Below are positions 8,585-14,735 of a DNA stretch of 22,158 bases, one piece after another (the stretch's first letter is position 1; each line of letters opens with the position of its first letter). Source of the DNA: JAXGQD01 sp964401615 (GTDB lineage Bacteria > Bacillota > Clostridia > Saccharofermentanales > Fastidiosipilaceae); assembly GCA_964401615.1 (NCBI GenBank), contig CAYNZF010000030.1, forward strand, positions 1-22,158, written 5' to 3'. Both the position numbers and the translations under genes were made by a program. The notes below the pieces were generated by a model. That model was not told the DNA's origin. It searched no databases and was given only the letters and a program-made list of their open reading frames with translations.

Positions 8585-9857
8585 GATATACGACCTTTCC
8601 GTTGACAAACGTCTGTTCAACCAGACCCTGCATCTCACGCCCGTGATAGGGAGAATTGTGAGCTTTGGAATGCATCTTAAAGCGGTCGACGATCCAATTT
8701 TTTCCCAGATCAATGATCACAAAATCCGCCGGCGCCCCTGTGTCAAAACCTCCCCGGCCGATTTTCAACAAGCGATCGGGAGCCTCACAAAGGATGCGGC
8801 AAAGGTCTTCCAGTTCCATCGCCCCGCTCAGCACCAGTTTTTCATAGGCCAGTGAAAACGCGGTTTCAAAGCCGGTCATGCCGTTTTTGGCCAGGCTGAA
8901 CTCAATGTCTTTGTCATCTTCGTGATGCGGTGCGTGATCAGTCGCCAGTACGTCCAGACTGCCGTCTTTCAGACCAGCGATAATCGCTTCGACATCCTCC
9001 GGCCTGCGCAGCGGTGGATTGACACGCATCAATGTATTATAGCCCCGGCAGTCATCATCTGTCAGCGTAAAATAATGAGGACAGGTTTCCGCGGTCACCT
9101 TGATTCCCTTCAGTTTGGCTTCCCGGATGAGCTCAACACCTCTCTTGGTGCTCACGTGACAAATGTGTACCGGAAGCTTGAGGTAATCTGCCATGAGAAT
9201 GTTACGCGCGATTTGGATGTCCTCTGCGATGGAAGGAATCCCGCTCACCCCCATCTCCATGGAAGCGGCACCTTCGTTCATGACCCCTTCTTTGGCCAGG
9301 CTCATTTCTTCGCAGTGGTCAAACACGACCAGGTCAAAATCCGCCGCGTAAACCATCGCTTTGCGCATCAAATCCGCCGTAGCAACGGGTGCACCGTCGT
9401 CTGATACCGCAACGATGCCGGCCTCTTTCATCAGGCCGATTTCTGCAAGTTCCAGGCCCTGCATGCCCTTGCTGACCGCACCGATAGGCCAGACATTGAC
9501 CTTTCCCACGGCTTTGGCTTTATCCAAAATGTAGCGCACGACCGTGGCGTTGTCACATACCGGATTCGTGTTGGGCATGCAGCAGATGGAGGTAAAGCCA
9601 CCTGCGGCTGCAGAAGCCGTGCCGCTGGCGATGTCTTCTTTGTACTCAAAACCGGGATCCCGCAGATGGGCATGGGCATCGATGAAACCAGGAAAAACGA
9701 ACTTGCCCTGGGCGTCGATCTCGTAATCAAAGGGTCCATCAAAGGGTTCCGAGAAAACACTGTCCTTGATGTAGAGCGTTGTGACTTCTCTGTGATACTT
9801 GTCCGCACCGGCCGCTCTCGCTTTGATCAATGTCGCGTTACTTATTTTTCCATTCAT
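8571..9857 (-). CDS. pyrC: Dihydroorotase, class I zinc enzyme (PyrC)
   Basis: A 428-residue amidohydrolase that closes carbamoyl aspartate to dihydroorotate. The metal-binding signature D-x-H-x-H-x-R is seen as DAHAHLRDPGFE (H62, H64, R66). Further family elements are CMPNTNPVCD, CHVSTKRGVELIREAK, ETCPHYF and the catalytic-Asp segment ATDHAPHH. Length is usual for the class I type of Gram-positive bacteria. The ATG at 9857 overlaps the pyrB stop by 4 nt (ATGA), and its AAGGAG ribosome binding site lies inside the last codons of pyrB, so the two are translationally coupled. Confidence 0.96.
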   Translation of the reverse strand: MNGKISNATLIKARAAGADKYHREVTTLYIKDSVFSEPFDGPFDYEIDAQGKFVFPGFIDAHAHLRDPGFEYKEDIASGTASAAAGGFTSICCMPNTNPVCDNATVVRYILDKAKAVGKVNVWPIGAVSKGMQGLELAEIGLMKEAGIVAVSDDGAPVATADLMRKAMVYAADFDLVVFDHCEEMSLAKEGVMNEGAASMEMGVSGIPSIAEDIQIARNILMADYLKLPVHICHVSTKRGVELIREAKLKGIKVTAETCPHYFTLTDDDCRGYNTLMRVNPPLRRPEDVEAIIAGLKDGSLDVLATDHAPHHEDDKDIEFSLAKNGMTGFETAFSLAYEKLVLSGAMELEDLCRILCEAPDRLLKIGRGGFDTGAPADFVIIDLGKNWIVDRFKMHSKAHNSPYHGREMQGLVEQTFVNGKVVYHAEF

Positions 9858-10783
9858 AAGCTGTTTCTCCTTAAGTTAAGCAGATAGAGCACGGCCATGC
9901 GCACGGCAACTCCATTGGTGACTTGTTCCGAAATAACCGATTGTGGACTGTCGTAAAGTGCCGAGGTAATTTCTATTCCGTGGTTGGCCGGGCCCGGATG
10001 CATGACCAGAGCATTGGGTTTGGCAAGTTTCATGCGCTCGTCGTTGAGCCCGTAGAAGCGGCTGTATTCGGCGACCGAAGGAAATAAGGCCGTTTTCATG
10101 CGTTCCAGTTGGATGCGCAATCCCATCACCACATCCGCGCCCTCAAGCGCTTCTTCGACGGTTTTGCAATAATGCGCCTCACTCTCAGCGATCACTGACG
10201 GCATCATGGATGAAGGACCACTGACGTAGACCTCCGAGCCCAGCTTCTTCAAAGCAATGAGATTGCTGCGAAAGACGCGGCTGTGCTGACAGTCCCCCAC
10301 GATTGCGACCTTGAGCTGATCCAGACGTCCCAGCTTGTCTCGCATCGTATAAAGATCCAGCAGGCTTTGGGTCGGGTGTTCATGCATTCCGTCACCCGCA
10401 TTTACGATGGAGGCTTTCACCCGATTTGCCAAATAAGCGGGCGCGCCTGACTGCTTGTGGCGCATGACGATAAAGTCAGTAGCCATGCGGTCGATCGTGA
10501 CGGCGGTATCCAGCAGAGATTCTCCTTTATTGACTGAAGAACCGGAGGAGGAGACATTCGCAGTAGCCGCTCCCATATATTTAGCCGCCATTTCAAAGGA
10601 CAAGCGCGTGCGCGTACTGTTTTCGTAAAACAAAGTCACCACCGACTTTCCCTGGAGGTGGGCCGTTTTTTTACTGGGACTTTGCATGACTTTTTTCATC
10701 TTCTGCGCGTTGTCCAGTATGAGCATGATCTCTTCGGGCAAAAGTTCGGCCATGCCCAGTAAATCTTTCGATCTGAGGTTCAT
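9854..10783 (-). CDS. pyrB: Aspartate carbamoyltransferase catalytic chain (PyrB)
   Basis: A 309-residue transferase joining carbamoyl phosphate and aspartate, the committed pyrimidine step. The carbamoyl phosphate site is visible as STRTR (56-60), a lysine in SVNKGES (K86) and the HPTQSLLD segment (H136). The aspartate-side loop is MHPGPANHGIEI (about 261-272). No regulatory chain gene pyrI follows, as expected for the unregulated trimeric enzyme of Firmicutes, where control comes from PyrR. The start lies 3 nt after pyrR, with AAGGAG inside the pyrR end. Length and motifs are canonical. Confidence 0.96.
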   Translation of the reverse strand: MNLRSKDLLGMAELLPEEIMLILDNAQKMKKVMQSPSKKTAHLQGKSVVTLFYENSTRTRLSFEMAAKYMGAATANVSSSGSSVNKGESLLDTAVTIDRMATDFIVMRHKQSGAPAYLANRVKASIVNAGDGMHEHPTQSLLDLYTMRDKLGRLDQLKVAIVGDCQHSRVFRSNLIALKKLGSEVYVSGPSSMMPSVIAESEAHYCKTVEEALEGADVVMGLRIQLERMKTALFPSVAEYSRFYGLNDERMKLAKPNALVMHPGPANHGIEITSALYDSPQSVISEQVTNGVAVRMAVLYLLNLRRNSL

Positions 10784-10786
10784 CTG

Positions 10787-11341
10787 TCAGTTCTCCTTCG
10801 CATCCGTCGCGTCAAGTAGATTTACTGCATCCAGTCCGTCAATTTCAGATACTTCGACACTGATCAGTTCACTGCGCGAGGTCGGAACATTTTTTCCGAT
10901 GTAGTCAGGTCTGATCGGTAATTCACGATGGCCGCGGTCCACGAGCACCGCCAGCTGAATGCCTTTGGGACGACCCATATCAAAAAGTGCCTCGATGGCA
11001 GATCTTACCGTGCGTCCGGTGTAGAGCACATCATCGACCAGGACAATACGGCGTTCGTTGAGGTCACAGCTGATCTCAGTGCCTGTAACGACCGGGTCTT
11101 GCGAGAGCAAGCTCAAGTCGTCCCGGTAAAAGGTGATGTCCAGCACCCCGACTTCGGGCTTGTGTCCTTCGATTTCCTGGATCTTTGAGGCAATCCGCCG
11201 AGCCAGCGGCACTCCGCGCCGCTGAATGCCGACCAGGTACAGATCCTCAACACCTTTATTAACTTCCACGATTTCGTGGGCGATACGCGTAAGTACGCGG
11301 TCCATGGCCTGTGCGTCCATGATCTTGGCTTTGACTTGCAT
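10787..11341 (-). CDS. pyrR: PyrR: pyr mRNA-binding attenuation regulator / uracil phosphoribosyltransferase
   Basis: A 184-residue protein that in Gram-positive bacteria binds the pyr leader RNA when UMP or UTP is high and promotes termination; it often also has UPRTase activity. The PRPP-binding signature VLVDDVLYTGRTVRSAIEAL occupies residues 100-119, and IQRRGVPLARRI (39-50) and TFYRDDLS (70-77) are typical. The start has AAAGGG about 8 bases upstream. As first gene of the operon it sits directly behind the leader element it would bind (11398-11520), giving autoregulation. Only 3 nt separate it from pyrB, so there is no second attenuator of the kind found between pyrR, pyrP and pyrB in Bacillus. 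Confidence 0.96.
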   Translation of the reverse strand: MQVKAKIMDAQAMDRVLTRIAHEIVEVNKGVEDLYLVGIQRRGVPLARRIASKIQEIEGHKPEVGVLDITFYRDDLSLLSQDPVVTGTEISCDLNERRIVLVDDVLYTGRTVRSAIEALFDMGRPKGIQLAVLVDRGHRELPIRPDYIGKNVPTSRSELISVEVSEIDGLDAVNLLDATDAKEN

Positions 11342-11397
11342 GCCGTTTCCCTTTCACTGCTTACTTGATTTAATTATTTTCATCAACTTTTTGACTT

Positions 11398-11425
11398 AAA
11401 AAAACCCTCGCTGTCAGGCGAAGGG
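11398..11425 (-). terminator. Intrinsic attenuator terminator of the pyr operon leader
   Basis: On the minus strand the sequence reads CCCTTCGC, a CTGACA loop, then GCGAGGG followed by seven T residues (11398-11404). This is a GC-rich stem with one bulged base and a U-tract, placed 56 nt before the pyrR start. It lies directly downstream of the PyrR-binding loop, the position expected of the conditional terminator in PyrR attenuation. Confidence 0.85.
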
Positions 11426-11488
11426 CACACACGTCGAATCTTCAGCCGTTTAGGGTGGCTGAATCTCTTTATGGTCACCCTTACAGCC
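11417..11488 (-). promoter_or_regulatory. Candidate antiterminator pairing in the pyr leader
   Basis: On the minus strand GGC-TGT-AAGGG (about 11478-11488) can pair with CCCTT-C-GCC (about 11417-11425), which is the left arm of the terminator. The paired arms would enclose a perfect 7-bp hairpin, TTCAGCC with GGCTGAA (11441-11463). The upstream arm is part of the PyrR-binding loop, so protein binding and antitermination would be mutually exclusive. Pairings were found by eye and not folded by program. Confidence 0.6.
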
Positions 11489-11510
11489 TCTCCGGACCGT
11501 TTAAAGGATT
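11461..11510 (-). promoter_or_regulatory. PyrR-binding loop (anti-antiterminator) in the pyr leader
   Basis: The minus strand carries GGTCCGGAGAGGCTG, which matches the conserved PyrR recognition core (GUCC-x-GAGAGGCU) known from Bacillus and relatives. It is flanked by complementary arms: AATC-CTTTA upstream with TAAAG-AGATT downstream, and GGTC with GACC inside. This forms the stem with internal bulge expected of the anti-antiterminator. When UMP-bound PyrR stabilises it, the downstream terminator would form. Confidence 0.85.
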
Positions 11511-11524
11511 CTTATTCAAGACTC

Positions 11525-11553
11525 ATACTAAACGAATTTTTGCTAATGCGCAA
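11525..11553 (-). promoter_or_regulatory. Candidate sigma-A-type promoter of the pyr operon
   Basis: Reading the minus strand, TTGCGC (-35) and TAGTAT (-10) are separated by 17 bases, just upstream of the PyrR-binding loop. The match is 3/6 and 4/6 to consensus, so the call depends largely on position. It diverges from the tRNA-Leu promoter about 10 bp away. Confidence 0.5.
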
Positions 11554-11561
11554 GAAATAAA

Positions 11562-11591
11562 TTGACTTATTTTTACACTTTATGATACTAT
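11562..11591 (+). promoter_or_regulatory. Candidate promoter of tRNA-Leu
   Basis: TTGACT (11562-11567) and TACTAT (11586-11591) are 18 bases apart and end 12 bases before the tRNA. The -35 box matches 5/6 and the -10 box 4/6. A TATGAT at 11581 is too close to the -35 box (13 bases) to be the partner. Confidence 0.5.
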
Positions 11592-11603
11592 TTGCATCGC
11601 GCC

Positions 11604-11689
11604 GCCGGTGTGATGGAATTGGCAGACGTGCCGCACTCAAAATGCGGTGGGAGACCCCCGTGCCGGTTCGAGTCCGGCCACCGGCACCA
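11604..11689 (+). tRNA. tRNA-Leu (anticodon CAA), CCA encoded
   Basis: The acceptor stem GCCGGTG pairs with CACCGGC and is followed by ACCA. The anticodon stem CCGCA/TGCGG encloses the seven-base loop CTCAAAA, giving anticodon CAA (11638-11640), which decodes UUG. A long variable arm (TGGGAGACCCCCG) marks a class II tRNA, and the T-arm contains GGTTCGAGTCC. The gene has its own promoter and terminator and lies between the divergent pyr operon and the flavodiiron gene. Confidence 0.97.
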
Positions 11690-11715
11690 AATCGGGCTGA
11701 CTGCCCGATTTTTTT
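11690..11715 (+). terminator. Rho-independent terminator after tRNA-Leu
   Basis: AATCGGGC and GCCCGATT form a perfect 8-bp stem around a TGACT loop and run into a T-tract. It starts directly after the tRNA CCA end and separates the tRNA from the flavodiiron gene. Confidence 0.92.
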
Positions 11716-11730
11716 ATGTCGTTTTTCGAG

Positions 11731-11758
11731 TATAATACAAGTTAATAACTACAGGAGG
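11731..11758 (+). promoter_or_regulatory. Candidate -10 box and ribosome binding site of the flavodiiron gene
   Basis: A perfect TATAAT lies at 11731-11736, about 30 bases before the start codon, but the region 17 bases upstream is only an AT-rich stretch overlapping the tRNA terminator, so no real -35 box is seen. A full AGGAGG (11753-11758) lies six bases before the ATG at 11765 and fixes that start. Confidence 0.45.
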
Positions 11759-11764
11759 CGTGAC

Positions 11765-12976
11765 ATGTACAACAAACGAACCATTGTCGAAGGAATTGAT
11801 TATATCGGTGTAAATGACAGAACCACACAACGTTTCGAAAATATGTTTCCTTTGCCGGACGGGGTCTCATATAACTCCTACATCCTAAAAGCCGGTAAAA
11901 CCTGTGTAATGGATACCGTCGATGCAGGTCACACCACCCAATTCATGAAAAATTTGGACGCTGCCCTGGAGGGAAGAGACCTGGACTACCTGGTCGTCCA
12001 GCACCTGGAACCTGACCACTGCGGCAGCCTGGAACTGGTGCTGACCCAATACCCTCAGGCCAAATTCGTAGGTGGTCCGAAAACATTTACTTTTTTTGAA
12101 CAATTTTTCTCAGACAAATTCCGAGACCGCTATTATCTGATCAAAGAAAATGACGAGCTCGATTTAGGCGGCTTTAACTTGAAATTTGTGTTCGCACCCA
12201 TGGTTCACTGGCCGGAAGTTTTCATGACTTATGAAACACATACTAAAACCTTGTTCTCCGCTGACGCCTTTGGTGCTTTTGGCGTTATTAAAGGAAATTT
12301 GTTTGTTGATGAGATCAACTATCAGGAAAATTACATCAGCGAAAGCCGCAGGTATTATGCCAATATCGTCGGTCGTCACGGACAGGCGGTACAGCGCTTG
12401 CTGGCAAAAGTAAAAGACGTAGAGATCGCCACGATCTGCCCCCTGCATAGTTTATGCTACAGAACACCGGAGACCATCGGCTTTATTCTGGATAAGTATC
12501 AAAAATGGTCCAGCTTTGAAGCTGAAGAACAAGGCGTCGTGATCGCTTTTGCTTCCATGTACGGCAATACCGCCCTGGTGATGGACATCCTCGCCAATTG
12601 CCTGGCTGAGCGCGGCGTGCGAAACATTCAAATGTTCGACATTTCACAGACCCAGGCTTCTTATGTGATCGCTGAAACCTTCCGTTACAATACGGTCGTG
12701 TTCGCCGCCATGAACTACAACACGGAGCTCTATGTGGTCATGGATGCTTTGTTGACCGAATTGGTCGGCTGCGGTTTCCAGAATCACAAAGTCGCGCTTT
12801 TGGGAAATATGAGCTGGGGTGGACGCGCCCTCAATATCATGCAGGAACATCTGGCTAAAGCTAAAAATGTCGAGTTGATCGCCGAGCCGTTTGTGATTCA
12901 GTCTTCGATGAAAGAAGCCCAAATCGAAGCTTTGCAGGGGCTGGCGGACAAAATCGTGACGGCCATTAAGGCCTGA
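11765..12976 (+). CDS. fprA: Flavodiiron protein (FprA/A-type flavoprotein; O2 or NO reductase)
   Basis: A 403-residue cytoplasmic flavodiiron protein that in anaerobes reduces oxygen to water or nitric oxide to nitrous oxide. The N-terminal metallo-beta-lactamase-like domain has all diiron ligands: H80, E82, D84 and H85 in HLEPDH, H148 in APMVHWPEVF, D167 in SADAFGAFG, and H228 in CPLHSL. The C-terminal flavodoxin domain begins near residue 258, with the FMN phosphate loop in AFASMYGNTA and a later LLGNMSWGG. No rubredoxin or flavin-reductase module is fused, so it is the simple class A form and needs a separate electron donor. The open frame reaches back to 11582 through the tRNA, but the ATG with AGGAGG at 11765 is clearly the start. 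It suggests an anaerobe with oxygen-detoxifying ability. Confidence 0.95.
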   Translation: MYNKRTIVEGIDYIGVNDRTTQRFENMFPLPDGVSYNSYILKAGKTCVMDTVDAGHTTQFMKNLDAALEGRDLDYLVVQHLEPDHCGSLELVLTQYPQAKFVGGPKTFTFFEQFFSDKFRDRYYLIKENDELDLGGFNLKFVFAPMVHWPEVFMTYETHTKTLFSADAFGAFGVIKGNLFVDEINYQENYISESRRYYANIVGRHGQAVQRLLAKVKDVEIATICPLHSLCYRTPETIGFILDKYQKWSSFEAEEQGVVIAFASMYGNTALVMDILANCLAERGVRNIQMFDISQTQASYVIAETFRYNTVVFAAMNYNTELYVVMDALLTELVGCGFQNHKVALLGNMSWGGRALNIMQEHLAKAKNVELIAEPFVIQSSMKEAQIEALQGLADKIVTAIKA

Positions 12977-13000
12977 TTTCGGGATAAATGTCATAGCAAG

Positions 13001-13032
13001 AAAACGGAGCCCGGTTCGGGGCTTCGTTTTTT
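13001..13032 (+). terminator. Terminator after the flavodiiron gene, possibly bidirectional
   Basis: AAAACGGAGCCC pairs with GGGCTTCGTTTT (one G-U type mismatch) around a short loop, followed by T residues. The A-run on the left side gives a T-run on the opposite strand, so it could also stop transcription arriving from the convergent baeRF gene. Confidence 0.85.
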
Positions 13033-13056
13033 GTTCTTAAGACATCTGCCATTTAA

Positions 13057-13221
13057 CTACTTGAGCAGCTGATTCACTTGAACGTGCCTGAATTTCAGTT
13101 TTGCAAAAATGAGCGGTCCAAGGAAAGCACACACAAACAAAATGTATAAACCGTAAGCACCGAACAACTCTGCGATGTTACCGTTCCCCATGCCCACGAG
13201 TAAAAAATACAAGCCGATCAT
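13057..13221 (-). CDS. Putative small two-helix membrane protein, or 3' remnant of a larger gene
   Basis: From the ATG at 13221 this frame encodes 54 residues, beginning MIGLYFLLVGMGNGN and ending in the basic tail KLKFRHVQVNQLLK. Two hydrophobic stretches are visible (about residues 1-11 and 22-40), separated by NGNIAELFGAYG. The frame stays open upstream to 13272, where it meets the TGA of the baeRF gene in the same frame. The extra part includes ALRKSIIWTL, which would complete the first membrane helix, but it contains no ATG, GTG or TTG start and the ATG at 13221 lacks a clear ribosome binding site. It could be a real small gene, a gene truncated at its 5' end, or a coding region damaged by a sequencing indel in the A-run near 13238. 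I do not recognise a family. Confidence 0.4.
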   Translation of the reverse strand: MIGLYFLLVGMGNGNIAELFGAYGLYILFVCAFLGPLIFAKLKFRHVQVNQLLK

Positions 13222-13272
13222 CAGGGTCCAAATGATGCTTTTTCTTAATGCGTCGCTCCCGTCTGCTTCCCT

Positions 13273-14424
13273 TCAGCTGTATCTGTAAATTGCTGCTACA
13301 CCTGAAGTTCCGGGCATCTGCTCTCTGGCCAATACTTTTACCTTTCCTCCACTCGTCAGGACCATTTCAGCCAAATCATCGAGGAGATCGTCGTAGCCCG
13401 GATCGAGCGTTTCGTTCAATACAATCAGTCCGGAATCGGAATCAATTTTTCCCGGAATGATTTTTTCAGTCTCAATCAAGAGTGTTTCCACTCGACCTGC
13501 GCAGGCGGCCTTGACCACGTGCTCCAAATCGACTGAGGCGCGCCCGGCTGACTCAAACTCCCCAAAACTTTCCAGCAGTTTATGGATTTTCTCCAAAGCC
13601 CTGCCTTCGACAATCAAAGCCGCTCTGTTGGTAAGTTCATCCAGGTCCATCGCGTCAATGGATTTATGAATACCCTCTTTCAACAAATAGGGATTTTTAC
13701 TCAAACTCATAAATTCCGTCTGATATTCCGCCAGCGAGGCCAAAATCAGCGGGAGTTTTGATGCTTTTGAATAGGTTTCCGTGACAAAGGCATCCACGTA
13801 TCTGAAATACTTCTCGGTATCTTTATCCATTTCTCTTTTGGCATCGCTGTAGGCATGGAAAGTCTGAGGGCTGCCTGCACCTGCATGTGCTCCGAATGAT
13901 AAATATATTTCGGATAATTGATCGCCTAAAACCTCTTGCATCGTCCTTGGTGCAGCCGGGTCCGGCTTGATTTCTTCAATACCAAAGCGATTACCTTGAT
14001 AGAGGGAAAAATTCTCCCGGCTCAAACCCAATACCTGATACTCGACCACAGTCTGAAAAGCCTTGATGAGCGGGATAATATGAAAGCTGTCGGCCACCAC
14101 GGTAAGCTCTTGAACCGCATCATTCAGATGATAAACCACACATCCGGACTTGCTTGCGAAAACAGCCAGTCCGTCGTTCGTGTTGTTCCAAAAGTACTTA
14201 TCATCCTTGATTTCTTGGAGTGGCTGCATGATTGACTCAATGAAGTCGAGATCAGTCACTTGTTTTAGCGAATTTTCAATGTTTTTCAGCAATTTTTTAA
14301 ATAAAATGGGGTCTTGTTTGTTGTCGGGAGAGGTTCTGTGGGTGGGCTGATAAAGCGAAATCAGCGGTCCATCCTCTTTTAAAATCATGTCCTTGGGAAA
14401 ACGATGAGCAATCTCGTATAACAT
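13273..14424 (-). CDS. Bacterial archaeo-eukaryotic release factor-like protein (baeRF family)
   Basis: A 383-residue protein resembling the baeRF families, bacterial relatives of eRF1/Pelota proposed to act on stalled ribosomes or peptidyl-tRNA. Near the N-terminus it has ISLYQPTHRT (about 22-31), a hallmark of these families. The middle domain carries a glycine-rich loop AHAGAGSPQ (about 179-187) followed by a conserved-looking charged helix with KREMDKDTEKYFRYVD. This is where eRF1 relatives carry their catalytic loop, although GGQ itself is absent. The C-terminal part ends with EMVLTSGGKVKVLAREQMPG, the L7Ae-like end seen in eRF1-type proteins. A plausible start is ATG at 14424 with GCAGGA upstream. 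It probably forms its own transcription unit, with the small ORF at 13057 behind it. The family call is from memory; function is inferred. Confidence 0.7.
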   Translation of the reverse strand: MLYEIAHRFPKDMILKEDGPLISLYQPTHRTSPDNKQDPILFKKLLKNIENSLKQVTDLDFIESIMQPLQEIKDDKYFWNNTNDGLAVFASKSGCVVYHLNDAVQELTVVADSFHIIPLIKAFQTVVEYQVLGLSRENFSLYQGNRFGIEEIKPDPAAPRTMQEVLGDQLSEIYLSFGAHAGAGSPQTFHAYSDAKREMDKDTEKYFRYVDAFVTETYSKASKLPLILASLAEYQTEFMSLSKNPYLLKEGIHKSIDAMDLDELTNRAALIVEGRALEKIHKLLESFGEFESAGRASVDLEHVVKAACAGRVETLLIETEKIIPGKIDSDSGLIVLNETLDPGYDDLLDDLAEMVLTSGGKVKVLAREQMPGTSGVAAIYRYS

Positions 14425-14735
14425 AATAAATTCCTGCCTTTCGATATGGCCTCAATTTACTGAATGATGGGAACCTCACATTTTGTTTTGAGACCAACTG
14501 AGCCGAACCCGATGGTGAGATGTTTGACCTGTTTTGATACTTACATTTTACTACCCTTATATTAGCTGTGTATACGTTAAATTAAGCCATGCCTGCGATT
14601 GGTGCAGCCTGTTTTTGTCATTTTTCCGGCGATTATCCATGCAAAAGGGCTACCCACCGCATGCCTGCAAGGGATGGCCCTCTTGGTAAGAAATAATTCT
14701 TTTTTGTTCACTCAGTCCGCTTAATTGACGATAGC
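14425..14735. other. Non-coding region between the giant repeat gene and the baeRF gene
   Basis: This 311-bp stretch holds no convincing gene on either strand. Reading the minus strand it contains a weak terminator-like stem-loop close to the giant gene (14643-14681). It then contains an AT-rich part around 14550-14590 (TTAATT, TAATATAAG) that could supply the promoter for the baeRF gene, but no box pair is good enough to name. I see no riboswitch or attachment site. Confidence 0.5.
14643..14681 (-). terminator. Weak candidate terminator of the giant repeat gene
   Basis: On the minus strand AGGGC-CAT-CCC pairs imperfectly with GGGT-A-GCCCT around a 15-base loop that can itself pair slightly, followed by TTTT. 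It begins 55 bases after the stop codon. The internal mismatch and short T-run make it only plausible. Confidence 0.4.

Noticed and set aside
8585..8713. Extended N-terminus of pyrF
   Set aside because: It lies within the pyrC coding region, and the MQSFSQKLKQ start has a ribosome binding site and the normal family length.
11582..11764. N-terminal extension of the flavodiiron reading frame upstream of its ATG
   Set aside because: It runs through the tRNA-Leu gene and its terminator; the ATG at 11765 has a perfect AGGAGG and matches the family N-terminus.
13273..13275. TGA as a sense codon (alternative genetic code)
   Set aside because: mutY, pyrB and the flavodiiron gene all end at TGA at their normal family lengths, so TGA is a stop here.
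14641..14690. GC-rich stem-loop as a riboswitch
   Set aside because: No conserved aptamer core that I know is visible; a weak terminator after the giant gene explains it better.
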